Shown here: positions 44,377 to 53,450 of the stretch, piece by piece
Numbering within the stretch: position 1 is the first letter of the stretch
Layout of the letters: each line of letters starts with the position of its first letter
DNA from: Bacteroidia bacterium
Lineage (GTDB): Bacteria; Bacteroidota; Ignavibacteria; UBA10030
NCBI GenBank assembly: GCA_022180565.1
Contig: BQML01000009.1
Location: 97,631 to 161,630, forward strand
Direction of reading: 5' to 3'
Length of the DNA: 64,000 nucleotides
Notes under the pieces: model-generated
The model's input: only the letters and a program-made list of their open reading frames with translations
The model's database searches: none
What the model was told of the DNA's origin: nothing
Position numbers and translations under genes: made by a program

Positions 44377-46972
44377 GCGCTTGAGTCGGTTTTGGAATTT
44401 CCACAATGATCGTTGTTCCCTTACCCACGCTGGATTCGATCGTCAGCGTGCCTCCGAACGAGACCGCGCGCTCGCGCATGCTGACAATGCCGATCCCGCG
44501 ATCGGAGCCGACGGCTTTTCCGGAACCTGACGGCGTAAAACCTTTGCCGTCATCCTCAATGACCAGACGGGTTCCTCCGGCCATTCCGAGCAGTTGAACA
44601 TCGACCGTCGACGCGCCGGAGTGCTTCGCGACGTTATTCAAGGCTTCCTGAACGATCCGATAGAGGTTGACTTCGAGGGAACGGTCGAGTCGTCCGTCGA
44701 TTCCGTGGGAGCGAAAGGCAACGTTCAGGTTGAGCCGACGCGAAACGTTTTCGCATAACAACTGCAGTGCCGGCACAAGTCCGAAATCCTCCAGAACGCT
44801 CGGCATCAGATTGTAGGAAATCTCTCTTGCCTCCGTCATCACGCTGTCCAGGAGGGTCTTGATCTCTTCCAGTTGTTTCCGCTCTTTCGAGTCCTTTCCC
44901 ACGCTGTCTTCGAGCACCTCGACATGAAACTTGATCGCGGTGAGCATCTGGCCCAGGCCGTCGTGAATCTCGCGCGCGATTCGCCGTCGTTCTTCCTCAT
45001 GAGAGGCCACCCGCGCAGTCGTGAGCTTCTCCAACTGCTGTTCTCGCTCGCGCAGGTCTTCGTACAATTCCGCGTTCGAGATGGCGATCGCCGACTTTCC
45101 GGCGAGGGATGACAACAGCCGCAGTTCGCGGTCCTTAAAACCGTGTTCCCGACGAAAACCCACAATTACGACGCCCCGGAGATTTTTCTTGATCCCGAAC
45201 GGAAAACCCGCCGCCGTCACCAACCCCTCCCGTGCAAGAACGGGAAAGTCTCCTTCCGTGATAAGACCCGGGCGTTCCGTCCGTGAGAACGTAATGGTTT
45301 TTTCTTTCAGAAAAAGATCTCTGTGCACGTCCAGAAGCGGAAGCGGTGCCGCGGGAACGGGGTGGACGTTCCCCCACACGCCGCGCCAGACATAGGTCTC
45401 CCGTTCCTCATCGACCAGAATGACCCCTGTAAACTCAGCGCGTGCAAAGGCCCGCGCACTCCGTGCGACAAGATTCAGGAGGTCCTCCAGATCCACCATC
45501 GCAACCAACTGGCGGTCGATCGCGGTCAGAGCTTCCTGTTCCCAGAACCACAAGGCCTGTTCCCGCTCGAGTGTCTTCCGTTCCGTGATATCCCTGAGCG
45601 AGGAGAGCATGGCGGGACTGCCGTTCCACCGGATGATGCGCGCATTCATCTCCAGATCGATGATCCTCTTTGTCCTCGTCAATCCCTTCAATTCGTAATT
45701 CTTGAAGATGTCCTTCCCCACTTCGCCCTCGAAGAGTTCCTTGCCGAAGAAAGCCTTGCTCCCCGGAGCAATGAGGTCTTCGAAAGGAACCGCAAGCATC
45801 GCCGCCGGGGATTCGTACTCAAAGATTCTGACGGCGGATGCGTTGACAAAGACCGGCTTGGCGTTCTGGACCACCATGAGTCCGTCCAGCGAGCTGTCGA
45901 CGATGTTCCGGTATTTTTCCTCCGACTCCTCCGCAAGGCGCGCGAGTTCTCTCCGTTCGCTCACATCCCGCGCGATCAGAATCAATCCGCGCATGCGACC
46001 GCTTTCCACCATCGGTGTCACCGCCACGGAAGCGGGAAACTCTCTTCCATCCATCGCGCGGTAACGAAGCTCGAACCCACGGCCAGCTTCCGGAAAGGGC
46101 TCAGTAAGCATTTCATAGACACGCTCGAATTCCACAACAAAATCCTTCACGTGCACGGCCCCCCAGGCCCTGTCCGCGGGTACGGCCAAGGCCTTTCGGA
46201 ACGCCTCGGTCGCAAACGTGATGTATCCGTTGCCGTTGATTGCGCACACAAGGTCGCCCGCCGAATCCAGCACCCGTCCGGCAACGAAATCCTCGATCGG
46301 CGACAGCAGTCGTAGTTTCAGAAGCGCGCCCGCGGCAACCCCCATCCCTGTGATGCCCACAAGCGTCAAGTGGACAGGCTGGGCTTTGATCTGCTCAGGC
46401 AGAAAAGAAGAATCCACGCACAGAGCAACACCCGCCGGCACAGCGAGACTCAGGAGAAAAAGGAGAACCTGGGAGCGCTCCGGCCGGGATCGGGTCATTC
46501 GGTATTTGATGACAAGGAACACAAAACCGGCGGCAAGACACAGGAGAAGCCACGCACGAAACCACTCATACCCCTCCCCGTGAGTCATCGCGTGGACGTT
46601 CCCCGACCTGGAAATCGAGAAGAAATACCCGTGGAGCGCAAGGGCGGCGAAGGTCAGACCGATACCGTAGGCGGGAACGATCGCGTAGAGACGAGCTCGA
46701 CCGGACCGACCGTAGAATGCAAGAGAAAAGTCGAGAAAGACGGAGGGAACCAGGGCCAGGGCCGTCGACGCAACAGGGAGGAACGACTCCGCCGCCGGCG
46801 CGCTTTCATGCAGATGAATGCCAAAATCCCCGAACGCCCAGGTGGCCAGAACACTCGTCAGCATCAGCCAGATCCGGCCGATTGGAGAGCGTGGGTTCGC
46901 GAGAAATACCGCTCCCCCGAAGAAAACAAGCAGAACCGTCGCGGCAAGAGAGACTATCGCTTCAACGTTCAT
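44369..46972 (-). CDS. NarX/DesK-type membrane sensor histidine kinase with PAS and GAF domains
   Basis: An 867-residue kinase. The N-terminal 220 residues hold about seven hydrophobic helices. Two PAS domains follow (YITFATEAFRKALAVP around 250, YRNIVDSSLDGLMVV around 360), then a GAF domain (about 490-640). The HisKA_3 dimerisation region carries the phospho-His in ERRRIAREIHDGLGQMLTAI, and the HATPase has LYRIVQEALNNVAKHSGAS, VIEDDGKGF and GIGIVSMRERAVSFGG. HisKA_3 kinases pair with NarL-type regulators, which matches the overlapping downstream gene. No ribosome binding site is evident at the ATG. The signal is unknown. Confidence 0.94.
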   Translation of the reverse strand: MNVEAIVSLAATVLLVFFGGAVFLANPRSPIGRIWLMLTSVLATWAFGDFGIHLHESAPAAESFLPVASTALALVPSVFLDFSLAFYGRSGRARLYAIVPAYGIGLTFAALALHGYFFSISRSGNVHAMTHGEGYEWFRAWLLLCLAAGFVFLVIKYRMTRSRPERSQVLLFLLSLAVPAGVALCVDSSFLPEQIKAQPVHLTLVGITGMGVAAGALLKLRLLSPIEDFVAGRVLDSAGDLVCAINGNGYITFATEAFRKALAVPADRAWGAVHVKDFVVEFERVYEMLTEPFPEAGRGFELRYRAMDGREFPASVAVTPMVESGRMRGLILIARDVSERRELARLAEESEEKYRNIVDSSLDGLMVVQNAKPVFVNASAVRIFEYESPAAMLAVPFEDLIAPGSKAFFGKELFEGEVGKDIFKNYELKGLTRTKRIIDLEMNARIIRWNGSPAMLSSLRDITERKTLEREQALWFWEQEALTAIDRQLVAMVDLEDLLNLVARSARAFARAEFTGVILVDEERETYVWRGVWGNVHPVPAAPLPLLDVHRDLFLKEKTITFSRTERPGLITEGDFPVLAREGLVTAAGFPFGIKKNLRGVVIVGFRREHGFKDRELRLLSSLAGKSAIAISNAELYEDLREREQQLEKLTTARVASHEEERRRIAREIHDGLGQMLTAIKFHVEVLEDSVGKDSKERKQLEEIKTLLDSVMTEAREISYNLMPSVLEDFGLVPALQLLCENVSRRLNLNVAFRSHGIDGRLDRSLEVNLYRIVQEALNNVAKHSGASTVDVQLLGMAGGTRLVIEDDGKGFTPSGSGKAVGSDRGIGIVSMRERAVSFGGTLTIESSVGKGTTIIVEIPKPTQAHG

Positions 46973-47105
46973 GCAAGGAGGTTCTCACGTGGGTCCAAAG
47001 TACCCAAAGCCCGTGTGAAGTGCAAACGACCGTTCAACAGGCGCATCCTGCCGCGGCGTGGCATCCGGTCAGGACGGTTTCTGGGAGGAGGTAGAGGAAA
47101 AGCAG

Positions 47106-47486
47106 TTACTTGGCGATGAGCTTCGAGTATGCCTCGGCAGTCAGCAGGTTCTTCAGCTCATCCCGATTGCCGATCCGGAGCTTGATCATCCAGCCCGAAC
47201 CGTACGGGTCCTTGTTGACGATTTCAGGGGTTTCCTGAACGGCCTTGTTCACCTCGAGCACCTCGCCGCTCAGGGGGGCGTACAAATCGGATACAGCCTT
47301 TACCGCCTCGATCGTCCCGAAGGACTTCCCCTGCACGAGAGTGGCGCCTTTTTGGGGAAGCTCGACGAACACAATATCCCCCAGTTCCCCCTGGGCATAA
47401 TCGGTAATCCCCACGATTCCGGTCTCACCTTCGATCCGAATCCATTCATGGTCTTTGGTATAACTCAGATTCTCCGGCAGGTTCAT
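47106..47486 (-). CDS. gcvH: glycine cleavage system H protein
   Basis: A 126-residue lipoyl carrier. It begins MNLPENLSYTKDHEWIRIEG, carries the lipoylated Lys in SFGTIEAVKAVSDLYAPLSG, and ends ELKNLLTAEAYSKLIAK. It shuttles the aminomethyl group between the P and T proteins of the glycine cleavage complex. It is the last gene of an efp-accB-accC-gcvH run, with 30 bases after accC. The other glycine-cleavage genes are not in this window. Confidence 0.97.
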   Translation of the reverse strand: MNLPENLSYTKDHEWIRIEGETGIVGITDYAQGELGDIVFVELPQKGATLVQGKSFGTIEAVKAVSDLYAPLSGEVLEVNKAVQETPEIVNKDPYGSGWMIKLRIGNRDELKNLLTAEAYSKLIAK

Positions 47487-47516
47487 GGTCGCTTTCTCCG
47501 TTCGTCAGTCGTTCGT

Positions 47517-48857
47517 TCAGTCCAGTCCGTTCCAGGACTCAATGAACGTCGTGTCAAATTTCCCGCTCCGGAAGCGCTCGTCTCTCATGAGCTTCTTGTG
47601 GAACGGAATCGTCGTATGGATGCCTTCAACAACAAATTCGTCCAGTGCGTAGTATGCCTTCTCGATCGCCTCTTCGCGCCGCTTGCTCTTGACAATCAGT
47701 TTGGCAACAAGCGAGTCGTAAAAGGGCGGAATTTGATATCCGTCGTAAGCATGCGTATCCACGCGGACGCCGAATCCTCCCGGAAAATGGAGCGTCTCAA
47801 TCTTTCCCGGCGAAGGCCTGAAATTGTGCAACGGATCCTCGGCGTTAATCCTGCATTCGATGGCATGCCACTGGGGTTTCAAAGCCGCCTTTTTCACCCG
47901 TCCGCCACCTGCCATCTCGATCTGCATCTTGACAAGGTCCACACCATAGACCTCCTCGGTCACCGGATGCTCCACCTGGATCCTCGTGTTCATCTCCATG
48001 AAATAGAAATTCTTGTGCTTATCGAGGAGAAACTCAATGGTCCCCGCTCCTACGTACTTGACGCTCTTTGCGCCCCGCACGGCAGCAGCGCCCATCGCTT
48101 CGCGCAGCTCGGGTGTCAGGGCCGGCGAGGGGGATTCCTCAACAAGCTTCTGATGCCGGCGCTGGATCGAACAATCGCGCTCGCCAAAATGTACCACATT
48201 ACCGTACCGGTCTCCCATGACCTGGATTTCAACGTGGCGGGGCTCTTCGACATATTTTTCAATATACACCGCCGCATTCCCAAAAGCCGTCTCCGCTTCA
48301 TGGCTTGCGGTCTTGAAGGCGTTTTCAAGCTCCGATGCATCGCGCACAATCCGCATCCCCCGCCCGCCGCCTCCCGCCGTGGCTTTGATCATCACCGGGT
48401 ATCCAATGTCTGACGCTATGCGCTTGGCTTCATTGAAACTCGAAATGATTCCTTCCGACCCTGGCACCACCGGAACCTCGGCCCTGCGCATGGTATCCTT
48501 GGCCAGGGCCTTATCCCCCATAGCCGAAATCGCCTCCGGGGTGGGCCCAATGAACGTGATGCCGGACGTGGCACAAATTTCCGCAAAACTTGCATTCTCA
48601 GCCAGAAACCCGTAGCCCGGATGCACCGCATCGGCGTTCGTAATCTCTGCCGCAGCCATGATGCGAGGAATGTTCAGGTAACTCTCCTTGCTGGGGGGCG
48701 GACCGATACACACGGCTTCGTCGGCGAACTTGACGTGCAGGGATAGGCGATCGGCCTCAGAATAAACGGCCACGGTCTTGATCCCCATCTCCCGGCAGGC
48801 ACGGATTACACGGAGGGCTATCTCGCCGCGGTTGGCTATAAGAACTTTTTTGAACAC
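47517..48857 (-). CDS. accC: acetyl-CoA carboxylase biotin carboxylase subunit
   Basis: A 446-residue ATP-grasp biotin carboxylase. It has the N-terminal [20 protein letters not shown], the ATP loop [13 protein letters not shown], the catalytic [20 protein letters not shown] and a C-terminal domain with [20 protein letters not shown]. It carboxylates biotin on AccB in the first step of fatty acid synthesis. It is preceded by accB with 26 bases between them, and gcvH follows. The length is standard. Confidence 0.97.
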   Translation of the reverse strand: MFKKVLIANRGEIALRVIRACREMGIKTVAVYSEADRLSLHVKFADEAVCIGPPPSKESYLNIPRIMAAAEITNADAVHPGYGFLAENASFAEICATSGITFIGPTPEAISAMGDKALAKDTMRRAEVPVVPGSEGIISSFNEAKRIASDIGYPVMIKATAGGGGRGMRIVRDASELENAFKTASHEAETAFGNAAVYIEKYVEEPRHVEIQVMGDRYGNVVHFGERDCSIQRRHQKLVEESPSPALTPELREAMGAAAVRGAKSVKYVGAGTIEFLLDKHKNFYFMEMNTRIQVEHPVTEEVYGVDLVKMQIEMAGGGRVKKAALKPQWHAIECRINAEDPLHNFRPSPGKIETLHFPGGFGVRVDTHAYDGYQIPPFYDSLVAKLIVKSKRREEAIEKAYYALDEFVVEGIHTTIPFHKKLMRDERFRSGKFDTTFIESWNGLD

Positions 48858-48883
48858 GGATGATGATCGGAAGTCGGTGAGGA

Positions 48884-49369
48884 TCAGGCAGGATCGATGT
48901 AAAACAGCGTTTGATTGTACTCGACGGGCCTGGCATTGTCGACGGCAATCTTGACGACCGTTCCGGCAATGTCGGATTCGATCTCGTTCATAAGCTTCAT
49001 CGCTTCAACGATACACAGCACGTCTCCTGCTTTGACGGCTTGTCCTACTTCGACATACGGCTCGGCATCCGGAGAAGGAGCGCGATAGAATGTCCCGACA
49101 ATCGGTGATCGAATCTCATGGTAGGTTTTCTCCGCCGATTTTGGTTTCTCTTCGGTTTGCGGAGCGGGGACAGAGGGAGCCGTCGTCTGCGGAGCGGGGG
49201 CCTGAACGGGCTGGTACACGGGCATCTGCATCATCGGCTGAGCATACCCGCCGGTCGAATTCCGGTTTTTGGCAACCCTGATCTTCTTGCCTTCTTCCTC
49301 AATTTCAATTTCATCCACACCGCTGTGTTCCACAAGCTTGATGATCTTTTTGATGTAGGAGAGATCCAT
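48884..49369 (-). CDS. accB: biotin carboxyl carrier protein of acetyl-CoA carboxylase
   Basis: A 161-residue carrier. The N-terminal helical part ([20 protein letters not shown]) is followed by a Pro/Ala/Gln-rich linker ([20 protein letters not shown]). The biotinyl domain has the biotinylated Lys in [13 protein letters not shown] and ends [10 protein letters not shown]. The order efp-accB-accC is widely conserved. The spacer to efp is filled with a heptad repeat tract that starts close to the efp stop. Confidence 0.97.
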   Translation of the reverse strand: MDLSYIKKIIKLVEHSGVDEIEIEEEGKKIRVAKNRNSTGGYAQPMMQMPVYQPVQAPAPQTTAPSVPAPQTEEKPKSAEKTYHEIRSPIVGTFYRAPSPDAEPYVEVGQAVKAGDVLCIVEAMKLMNEIESDIAGTVVKIAVDNARPVEYNQTLFYIDPA

Positions 49370-49389
49370 GAAGGCTCCAATCAGAATTT

Positions 49390-49510
49390 CGAAATCCTAA
49401 TATCGAAGCACGATGCTATTTGGCGCATGTTTCGTATTTCGTATTTCGTATTTCGTGCTTCGTATTTCGTTTTTCGTGCTTCGTTTTTCGTGCTTCTTCC
49501 GCTTCCCCTA
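49390..49510. repeat. heptad tract, nine TTCGTRY-type words, between efp and accB
   Basis: Nine uninterrupted TTCGNNN words run from 49431 to 49493 (TTCGTAT three times, TTCGTGC, TTCGTAT, TTCGTTT, TTCGTGC, TTCGTTT, TTCGTGC) and end about 15 bases from the efp stop. A reversed section with CGAAATC and CGAAGCA words lies at 49390-49417. CGAAGCACGA (49404-49413) is complementary to TCGTGCTTCG (49453-49462), allowing a long hairpin. Confidence 0.9.
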
Positions 49511-50071
49511 ATTCTTCACCCGCTCCAAATACTCCCCCGTCCTCGTGTCCACTTTGATCACATCCCCTTCGTTAATGAAAAGCGGAACGTTCACCGTGGC
49601 GCCGGTTTCCACCGTCGCCGGCTTGGTCGCCCCCGTGGCGGTGTCCCCCTTGACACCCGGCACCGTCTCCACAACCTTCAAGTGTACATTGAATGGAATC
49701 TCCGCCCCGATGACCGCGCCCTCCACAAGCATGAGCTGAACCGTCTCCCCCTCCTTCAGAAACTTCGCACCCTCACCGAGGATCTTCTCATCAACGGGGA
49801 TTTGCTCGTAACTTTCCTTGTCCATGAACTGATAACTGGCTCCGTCATGATACAGATACTGGAACTCCTTCTGATCCACCCTCACCTCTTCCACCGTCTC
49901 CCCCGACCTGAACCTGTTTTCAGTTACCCTGCCGTTTCGCAGGTTCCTGAGCTTGGCCTGAACGAAGGCCCTCAGGTTCCCAGGGGTCCTATGGATAAAC
50001 TCGTCTATCCGGTGGAGCTCCCCGTTAAACTTGATAACCATCCCAACACGAAAATCAGCTGTTGTTGCCAT
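49508..50071 (-). CDS. efp: translation elongation factor P
   Basis: A 187-residue EF-P that relieves ribosome stalling at polyproline. It has three barrel domains: KOW-like N-terminus, OB central and C-terminal, with GDTATGATKPATVETGATVNV matching the family. The loop that normally carries the modified Lys34 (PGKGQAF in E. coli) reads TPGNLRAF, so an Asn occupies that position. GGAAA precedes the ATG. It is followed by accB after a heptad tract. Asn in place of Lys means that EpmA/EpmB-type lysylation cannot occur on that residue. Confidence 0.97.
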   Translation of the reverse strand: MATTADFRVGMVIKFNGELHRIDEFIHRTPGNLRAFVQAKLRNLRNGRVTENRFRSGETVEEVRVDQKEFQYLYHDGASYQFMDKESYEQIPVDEKILGEGAKFLKEGETVQLMLVEGAVIGAEIPFNVHLKVVETVPGVKGDTATGATKPATVETGATVNVPLFINEGDVIKVDTRTGEYLERVKN

Positions 50072-50343
50072 AAATTTCCAAAAAACGAATCGTTTTTGAC
50101 AAGAATTGAGCTATTTTTCACAAAAAATGGGCAGAAAAGTTAAACAAAAGAAGGAGTAATGTCAAGGACAATAACCCGACTCGGTGGTACGAGTGTACAC
50201 TTGGGAGGGACGAATGGTTGAATGGTAATAGTTATGGTGCCCCTTATTTCTTTGGGTTTGCGCCCATTTGTGCTTATATTGCGTAAAATTTTCGTGTTTC
50301 TTGCCGATTTTGACGGATTTTGATGTCAAGGAGGCCCGCCCGA

Positions 50344-51729
50344 ATGCCGAAGGACCTGTCGAAGATCAAATACCACGAAACCATTCTCTCTACCGTAGGA
50401 CAGACCCCGCTTGTAAGGCTGAACAAGATTACAAAAGGTCTCAAGCCGTCTGTTTTTGCCAAGGTTGAGTTTTTTAACCCGGGCGGTTCTGTAAAGGACA
50501 GAATCGGTATCGGGATCATTGAAGAGGCCGAACGTGAGGGGCGGTTGAAACCGGGAGGCACTATCGTCGAGGCCACTTCCGGAAACACCGGCCTGGGTCT
50601 GGCCATCGCCGCCGCAGTCAAGGGCTACCATTGCATTTTCACGATGCCGGACAAGATGAGCATCGAGAAAATCAGGCTCCTGAGGGCCTTCGGCGCCGAG
50701 GTCATCGTCACCCCCACGGCCGTCCCCCACGAGTCTCCAGAAAGTTATACCGAAGTTGCAAAGCGGATTGTCCGCGAAACGCCAAACTCCATCCTGGCAA
50801 ACCAGTACTACAACCCCAAGAATCCCGAAGCGCACTACCTGACGACCGGCCCCGAGATCTGGGAACAAACCGGAGGCCAAATCACTCACTTTGTCTGCGG
50901 CATCGGAACCGGCGGCACTATTACAGGGACGGGAAGGTACCTGAAGGAAAAGAACCCCGCCATCAAGGTCATTGGAATTGATCCGAAGGGATCGGTCCTC
51001 CGCGAGTACTTTTACACAAAAAAGTTCAGTCCGGTCTTCAAAACCTACAAAGTGGAAGGAATCGGTCAGGATTACGTCCCCGGCGTTCTGCAGTTTCAGT
51101 TTGTGGACGACGTGATTGAGGTAACCGACCGGGAGTCGTTTTTGATGGCCCGGCGCATGACACGGGAGGAGGGGATCTTTGTCGGGGGATCGGCCGGAAC
51201 AGCGATGGCTGGAGCCCTGAAATATGCCGAACGACTGAGCGGCGACGACATTGTTGTTGTTCTGCTCCCCGACACCGGCGAACGATATCTGAGCAAGATC
51301 TATAATGACGATTGGATGAGGGAGAATCGCTTCCTCATTCCCGAAAAGATCACGATCGGCTATGTTCTCGAAAGCAAGCGGGGTGTTCCGGTTCTGGTGT
51401 CGATCGACCCGGCGGCAACCGTGCGAAAGGCGCTCGACCTCATCAATGAACATAACGTTTCTCAGTTGCCCGTCATCGATAACGGTACTGTGGTCGGCAG
51501 TGTCGACGAGAGCGATTTGATGAGCGCGGTCATTGCGAATCCCGCCACGTTCGATGCTCCCGTCAGCACCGTCATGAAGCCGCCCTTCCCGTCTGTCGGT
51601 CGTGACGAACCGATTAACCATGCCATCGCGTTTCTCTCGAAGAAACATCCTGCCGTACTGGTGGAGGACGGGAAGAAGGTGGTGGGGATAGTGACGAGGT
51701 ATGATGTGATTGAGTATATGTCGCGTTGA
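50344..51729 (+). CDS. cbs: cystathionine beta-synthase with C-terminal CBS pair
   Basis: A 461-residue PLP enzyme of the cysteine-synthase fold with two C-terminal CBS domains. The PLP Lys is in FNPGGSVKDRIGIG, followed by VEATSGNTGLGLAIA and the phosphate loop GIGTGGTITGTGR. Residues from about 335 to 455 form CBS repeats (ALDLINEHNVSQLPVIDNG, AIAFLSKKHPAVLVEDGKKV). It condenses serine and homocysteine, or makes cysteine directly; the CBS pair suggests regulation by adenine nucleotides or SAM. AAGGAGG lies 10 bases upstream of the ATG at 50344. A partner cystathionine enzyme follows after a GxxExxY cassette. Confidence 0.92.
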   Translation: MPKDLSKIKYHETILSTVGQTPLVRLNKITKGLKPSVFAKVEFFNPGGSVKDRIGIGIIEEAEREGRLKPGGTIVEATSGNTGLGLAIAAAVKGYHCIFTMPDKMSIEKIRLLRAFGAEVIVTPTAVPHESPESYTEVAKRIVRETPNSILANQYYNPKNPEAHYLTTGPEIWEQTGGQITHFVCGIGTGGTITGTGRYLKEKNPAIKVIGIDPKGSVLREYFYTKKFSPVFKTYKVEGIGQDYVPGVLQFQFVDDVIEVTDRESFLMARRMTREEGIFVGGSAGTAMAGALKYAERLSGDDIVVVLLPDTGERYLSKIYNDDWMRENRFLIPEKITIGYVLESKRGVPVLVSIDPAATVRKALDLINEHNVSQLPVIDNGTVVGSVDESDLMSAVIANPATFDAPVSTVMKPPFPSVGRDEPINHAIAFLSKKHPAVLVEDGKKVVGIVTRYDVIEYMSR

Positions 51730-51734
51730 CGCAA

Positions 51735-51783
51735 GATACTCGCTGATCCTCGCAGATACTCGCTGATGGGTTACGAGAATGAG
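51735..51783. repeat. left copy of a 49-bp inverted repeat flanking the GxxExxY gene
   Basis: It is complementary to 52239-52287 in 41 of 49 positions without gaps. It starts 5 bases after the cbs stop codon. It contains 10-bp words GATACTCGCT, GATCCTCGCA and GATACTCGCT, and ends in GTTACGAGAATGAG, which is shared perfectly with the other arm. Confidence 0.9.
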
Positions 51784-51826
51784 AAGAGGGAAATAGGGAT
51801 TCAGAAGCATTTCACATGGGGGGAAT

Positions 51827-52201
51827 ATGGGAAAGTATCTTTATGCAGAGATCACGGAGAGAATCATCGGGGCAGCGTTTGCAGTGCATAACGCCCTTGG
51901 CAAGGGCTTAAGCGAGAAGACCTATGAAAATGCCCTTGCTTTGAAGTTGCGGGAACTTGGCCTGGACAACGAGCAACAAAAGGATCTGCCGATATTCTTC
52001 CAGAACAAGAGGGTTGGCACTCAACGCGTCGATATTCTCGTTGAAGAGAAGATCATTGTTGAAACCAAGACTGTTCGGTCAATTTCGCAAGACCATGTGA
52101 CCCAAGTGCTGGGTTATCTGAAGAACACCCACTACCAATTGGCATTACTCATCAATTTCGGCGAACGAGTTGAGATCAAACGATTGATTCTGACCCGATG
52201 A
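51827..52201 (+). CDS. GxxExxY family protein (PD-(D/E)XK nuclease-like)
   Basis: A 124-residue protein. It carries the family signature GLSEKTYENAL (G-x-x-E-x-x-Y) near residue 28, and a restriction-nuclease-like core RVDILVEEKIIVETKTV with D and ExK in the expected strand positions. GGGGGG sits directly before the ATG. The family is found scattered in many genomes and has no established role. Here the gene lies between two enzymes of one pathway and is enclosed by 49-bp inverted repeats, which makes a mobile or duplicated cassette likely. The DNase activity is predicted only. Confidence 0.88.
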   Translation: MGKYLYAEITERIIGAAFAVHNALGKGLSEKTYENALALKLRELGLDNEQQKDLPIFFQNKRVGTQRVDILVEEKIIVETKTVRSISQDHVTQVLGYLKNTHYQLALLINFGERVEIKRLILTR

Positions 52202-52238
52202 GGCAATAATATCGCTTCTCCACTGATCATTTCTTGTA

Positions 52239-52287
52239 CTCATTCTCGTAACACATCTGTGAACATCCGCGAGGATCAGTGAGGATC
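52239..52287. repeat. right copy of the 49-bp inverted repeat flanking the GxxExxY gene
   Basis: The inverse of 51735-51783, with 8 mismatches in 49. It ends 21 bases before the cystathionine enzyme start, upstream of its AAGGAG. Confidence 0.9.
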
Positions 52288-52308
52288 GTGCGCAACCAAG
52301 GAGCAACC

Positions 52309-53448
52309 ATGGGCTTTTCAACGAAAGCAATCCACGCGGCTATTGAACCGGATCCGACCTACGGATCCATTATGACCCCCATCCACCTGACCTCGACCTA
52401 TGTGCAGGAGGAACTCGGAAAAAACAAGGGGTACGAGTACGCCCGGGTATCGAATCCCACAAGAACGGTGCTCGAACGACAGATCGCGGCACTGGAGGGC
52501 GGATCGGAGGGTCTCGCATTCGCCTCCGGCATGGCCGCCATTTCAACGCTGTTCTCCCTTCTCAACACCGGCGAGCACGTTGTTGCATCCCACAACGTGT
52601 ACGGCGGGGTGTACCGCCTTGCCCAGGGTGTGCTCTCGAACTTCGGCCTCGAGTTCTCGTTTGTGGATACGACCGATCTGGACAACATCCGGAAGGCCCT
52701 GAAGCCGAACACGCGGATGGTGTATATCGAAACGCCGACGAATCCCACCATGGAAGTAACGGACCTCACCGGCGTTGGGAACATCTGTAAGGACAAGAAA
52801 CTCCTCTCCGTCGTGGACAACACGTTCGCGACACCCTACCTGCAGAATCCGCTGGAGTACGGAATCGACATGGTCGTGCACAGCGCGACAAAGTACCTCA
52901 ACGGTCACAGCGACATGCTGGGCGGGCTCATCGTCCTCAACAACAAGGAAACGGCCGATCGCCTGAGGTTCCTCCAGAAATCGATCGGCGGCATCATGAG
53001 TCCGTTTGAAGCATGGATGTGCTTGAGGGGCATCAAGACGCTCGCCGTGCGGATGGACCGGCACAATCGCAATGCAATCGATATCGCGGAGTTCCTCGCA
53101 CAGCAGGGAAAAGTGAAGAAAGTGAATTTTCCGGGACTGGTTTCCCATCCCCAGCACCGGCTCGCAAAGAAACAGATGAGAGGATTCGGAGGAATGATCT
53201 CCTTCGATCTCGGCACCCTGGACCGCGCAAAATCTTTTCTGAAGCGTGTGAAACTCTGCGCGCTGGCGGAAAGTCTGGGCGGGGTTGAGACACTGATCTC
53301 ACACCCGGCGACGATGACCCATTCCTTCATCTCCGCCGAACAGAGACGAAGGATCGGTATTGGAGACGGACTTGTGAGACTCTCAGTGGGAATTGAGGAT
53401 GTTGAGGATATCAGGGACGATCTGAAACAGGCCCTGTCCGGGGTCTAA
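52309..53448 (+). CDS. PLP-dependent cystathionine gamma-lyase/synthase family enzyme
   Basis: A 379-residue Cys/Met metabolism PLP enzyme. It starts MGFSTKAIHAAIEPDPTYGS, with the substrate loop EYARVSNPTRTVLERQIA, the cofactor region VYIETPTNPTMEVTDL, the PLP Lys in VVHSATKYLNGHSDMLGG, and the C-terminal SLGGVETLISHPATMTHSFI. With cbs upstream, the likely role is cystathionine gamma-lyase in reverse transsulfuration (homocysteine to cysteine); gamma-synthase cannot be excluded. AAGGAG lies 6 bases before the ATG. The stop lies 2 bases from the stop of a convergent gene. Confidence 0.93.
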   Translation: MGFSTKAIHAAIEPDPTYGSIMTPIHLTSTYVQEELGKNKGYEYARVSNPTRTVLERQIAALEGGSEGLAFASGMAAISTLFSLLNTGEHVVASHNVYGGVYRLAQGVLSNFGLEFSFVDTTDLDNIRKALKPNTRMVYIETPTNPTMEVTDLTGVGNICKDKKLLSVVDNTFATPYLQNPLEYGIDMVVHSATKYLNGHSDMLGGLIVLNNKETADRLRFLQKSIGGIMSPFEAWMCLRGIKTLAVRMDRHNRNAIDIAEFLAQQGKVKKVNFPGLVSHPQHRLAKKQMRGFGGMISFDLGTLDRAKSFLKRVKLCALAESLGGVETLISHPATMTHSFISAEQRRRIGIGDGLVRLSVGIEDVEDIRDDLKQALSGV

Positions 53449-53450
53449 GA

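Noticed and set aside
46974..47020. Short plus-strand frame after AAGGAGG near the kinase start (GTG, 9 codons)
   Set aside because: Too short and without context; the ribosome-binding-like sequence is probably chance.
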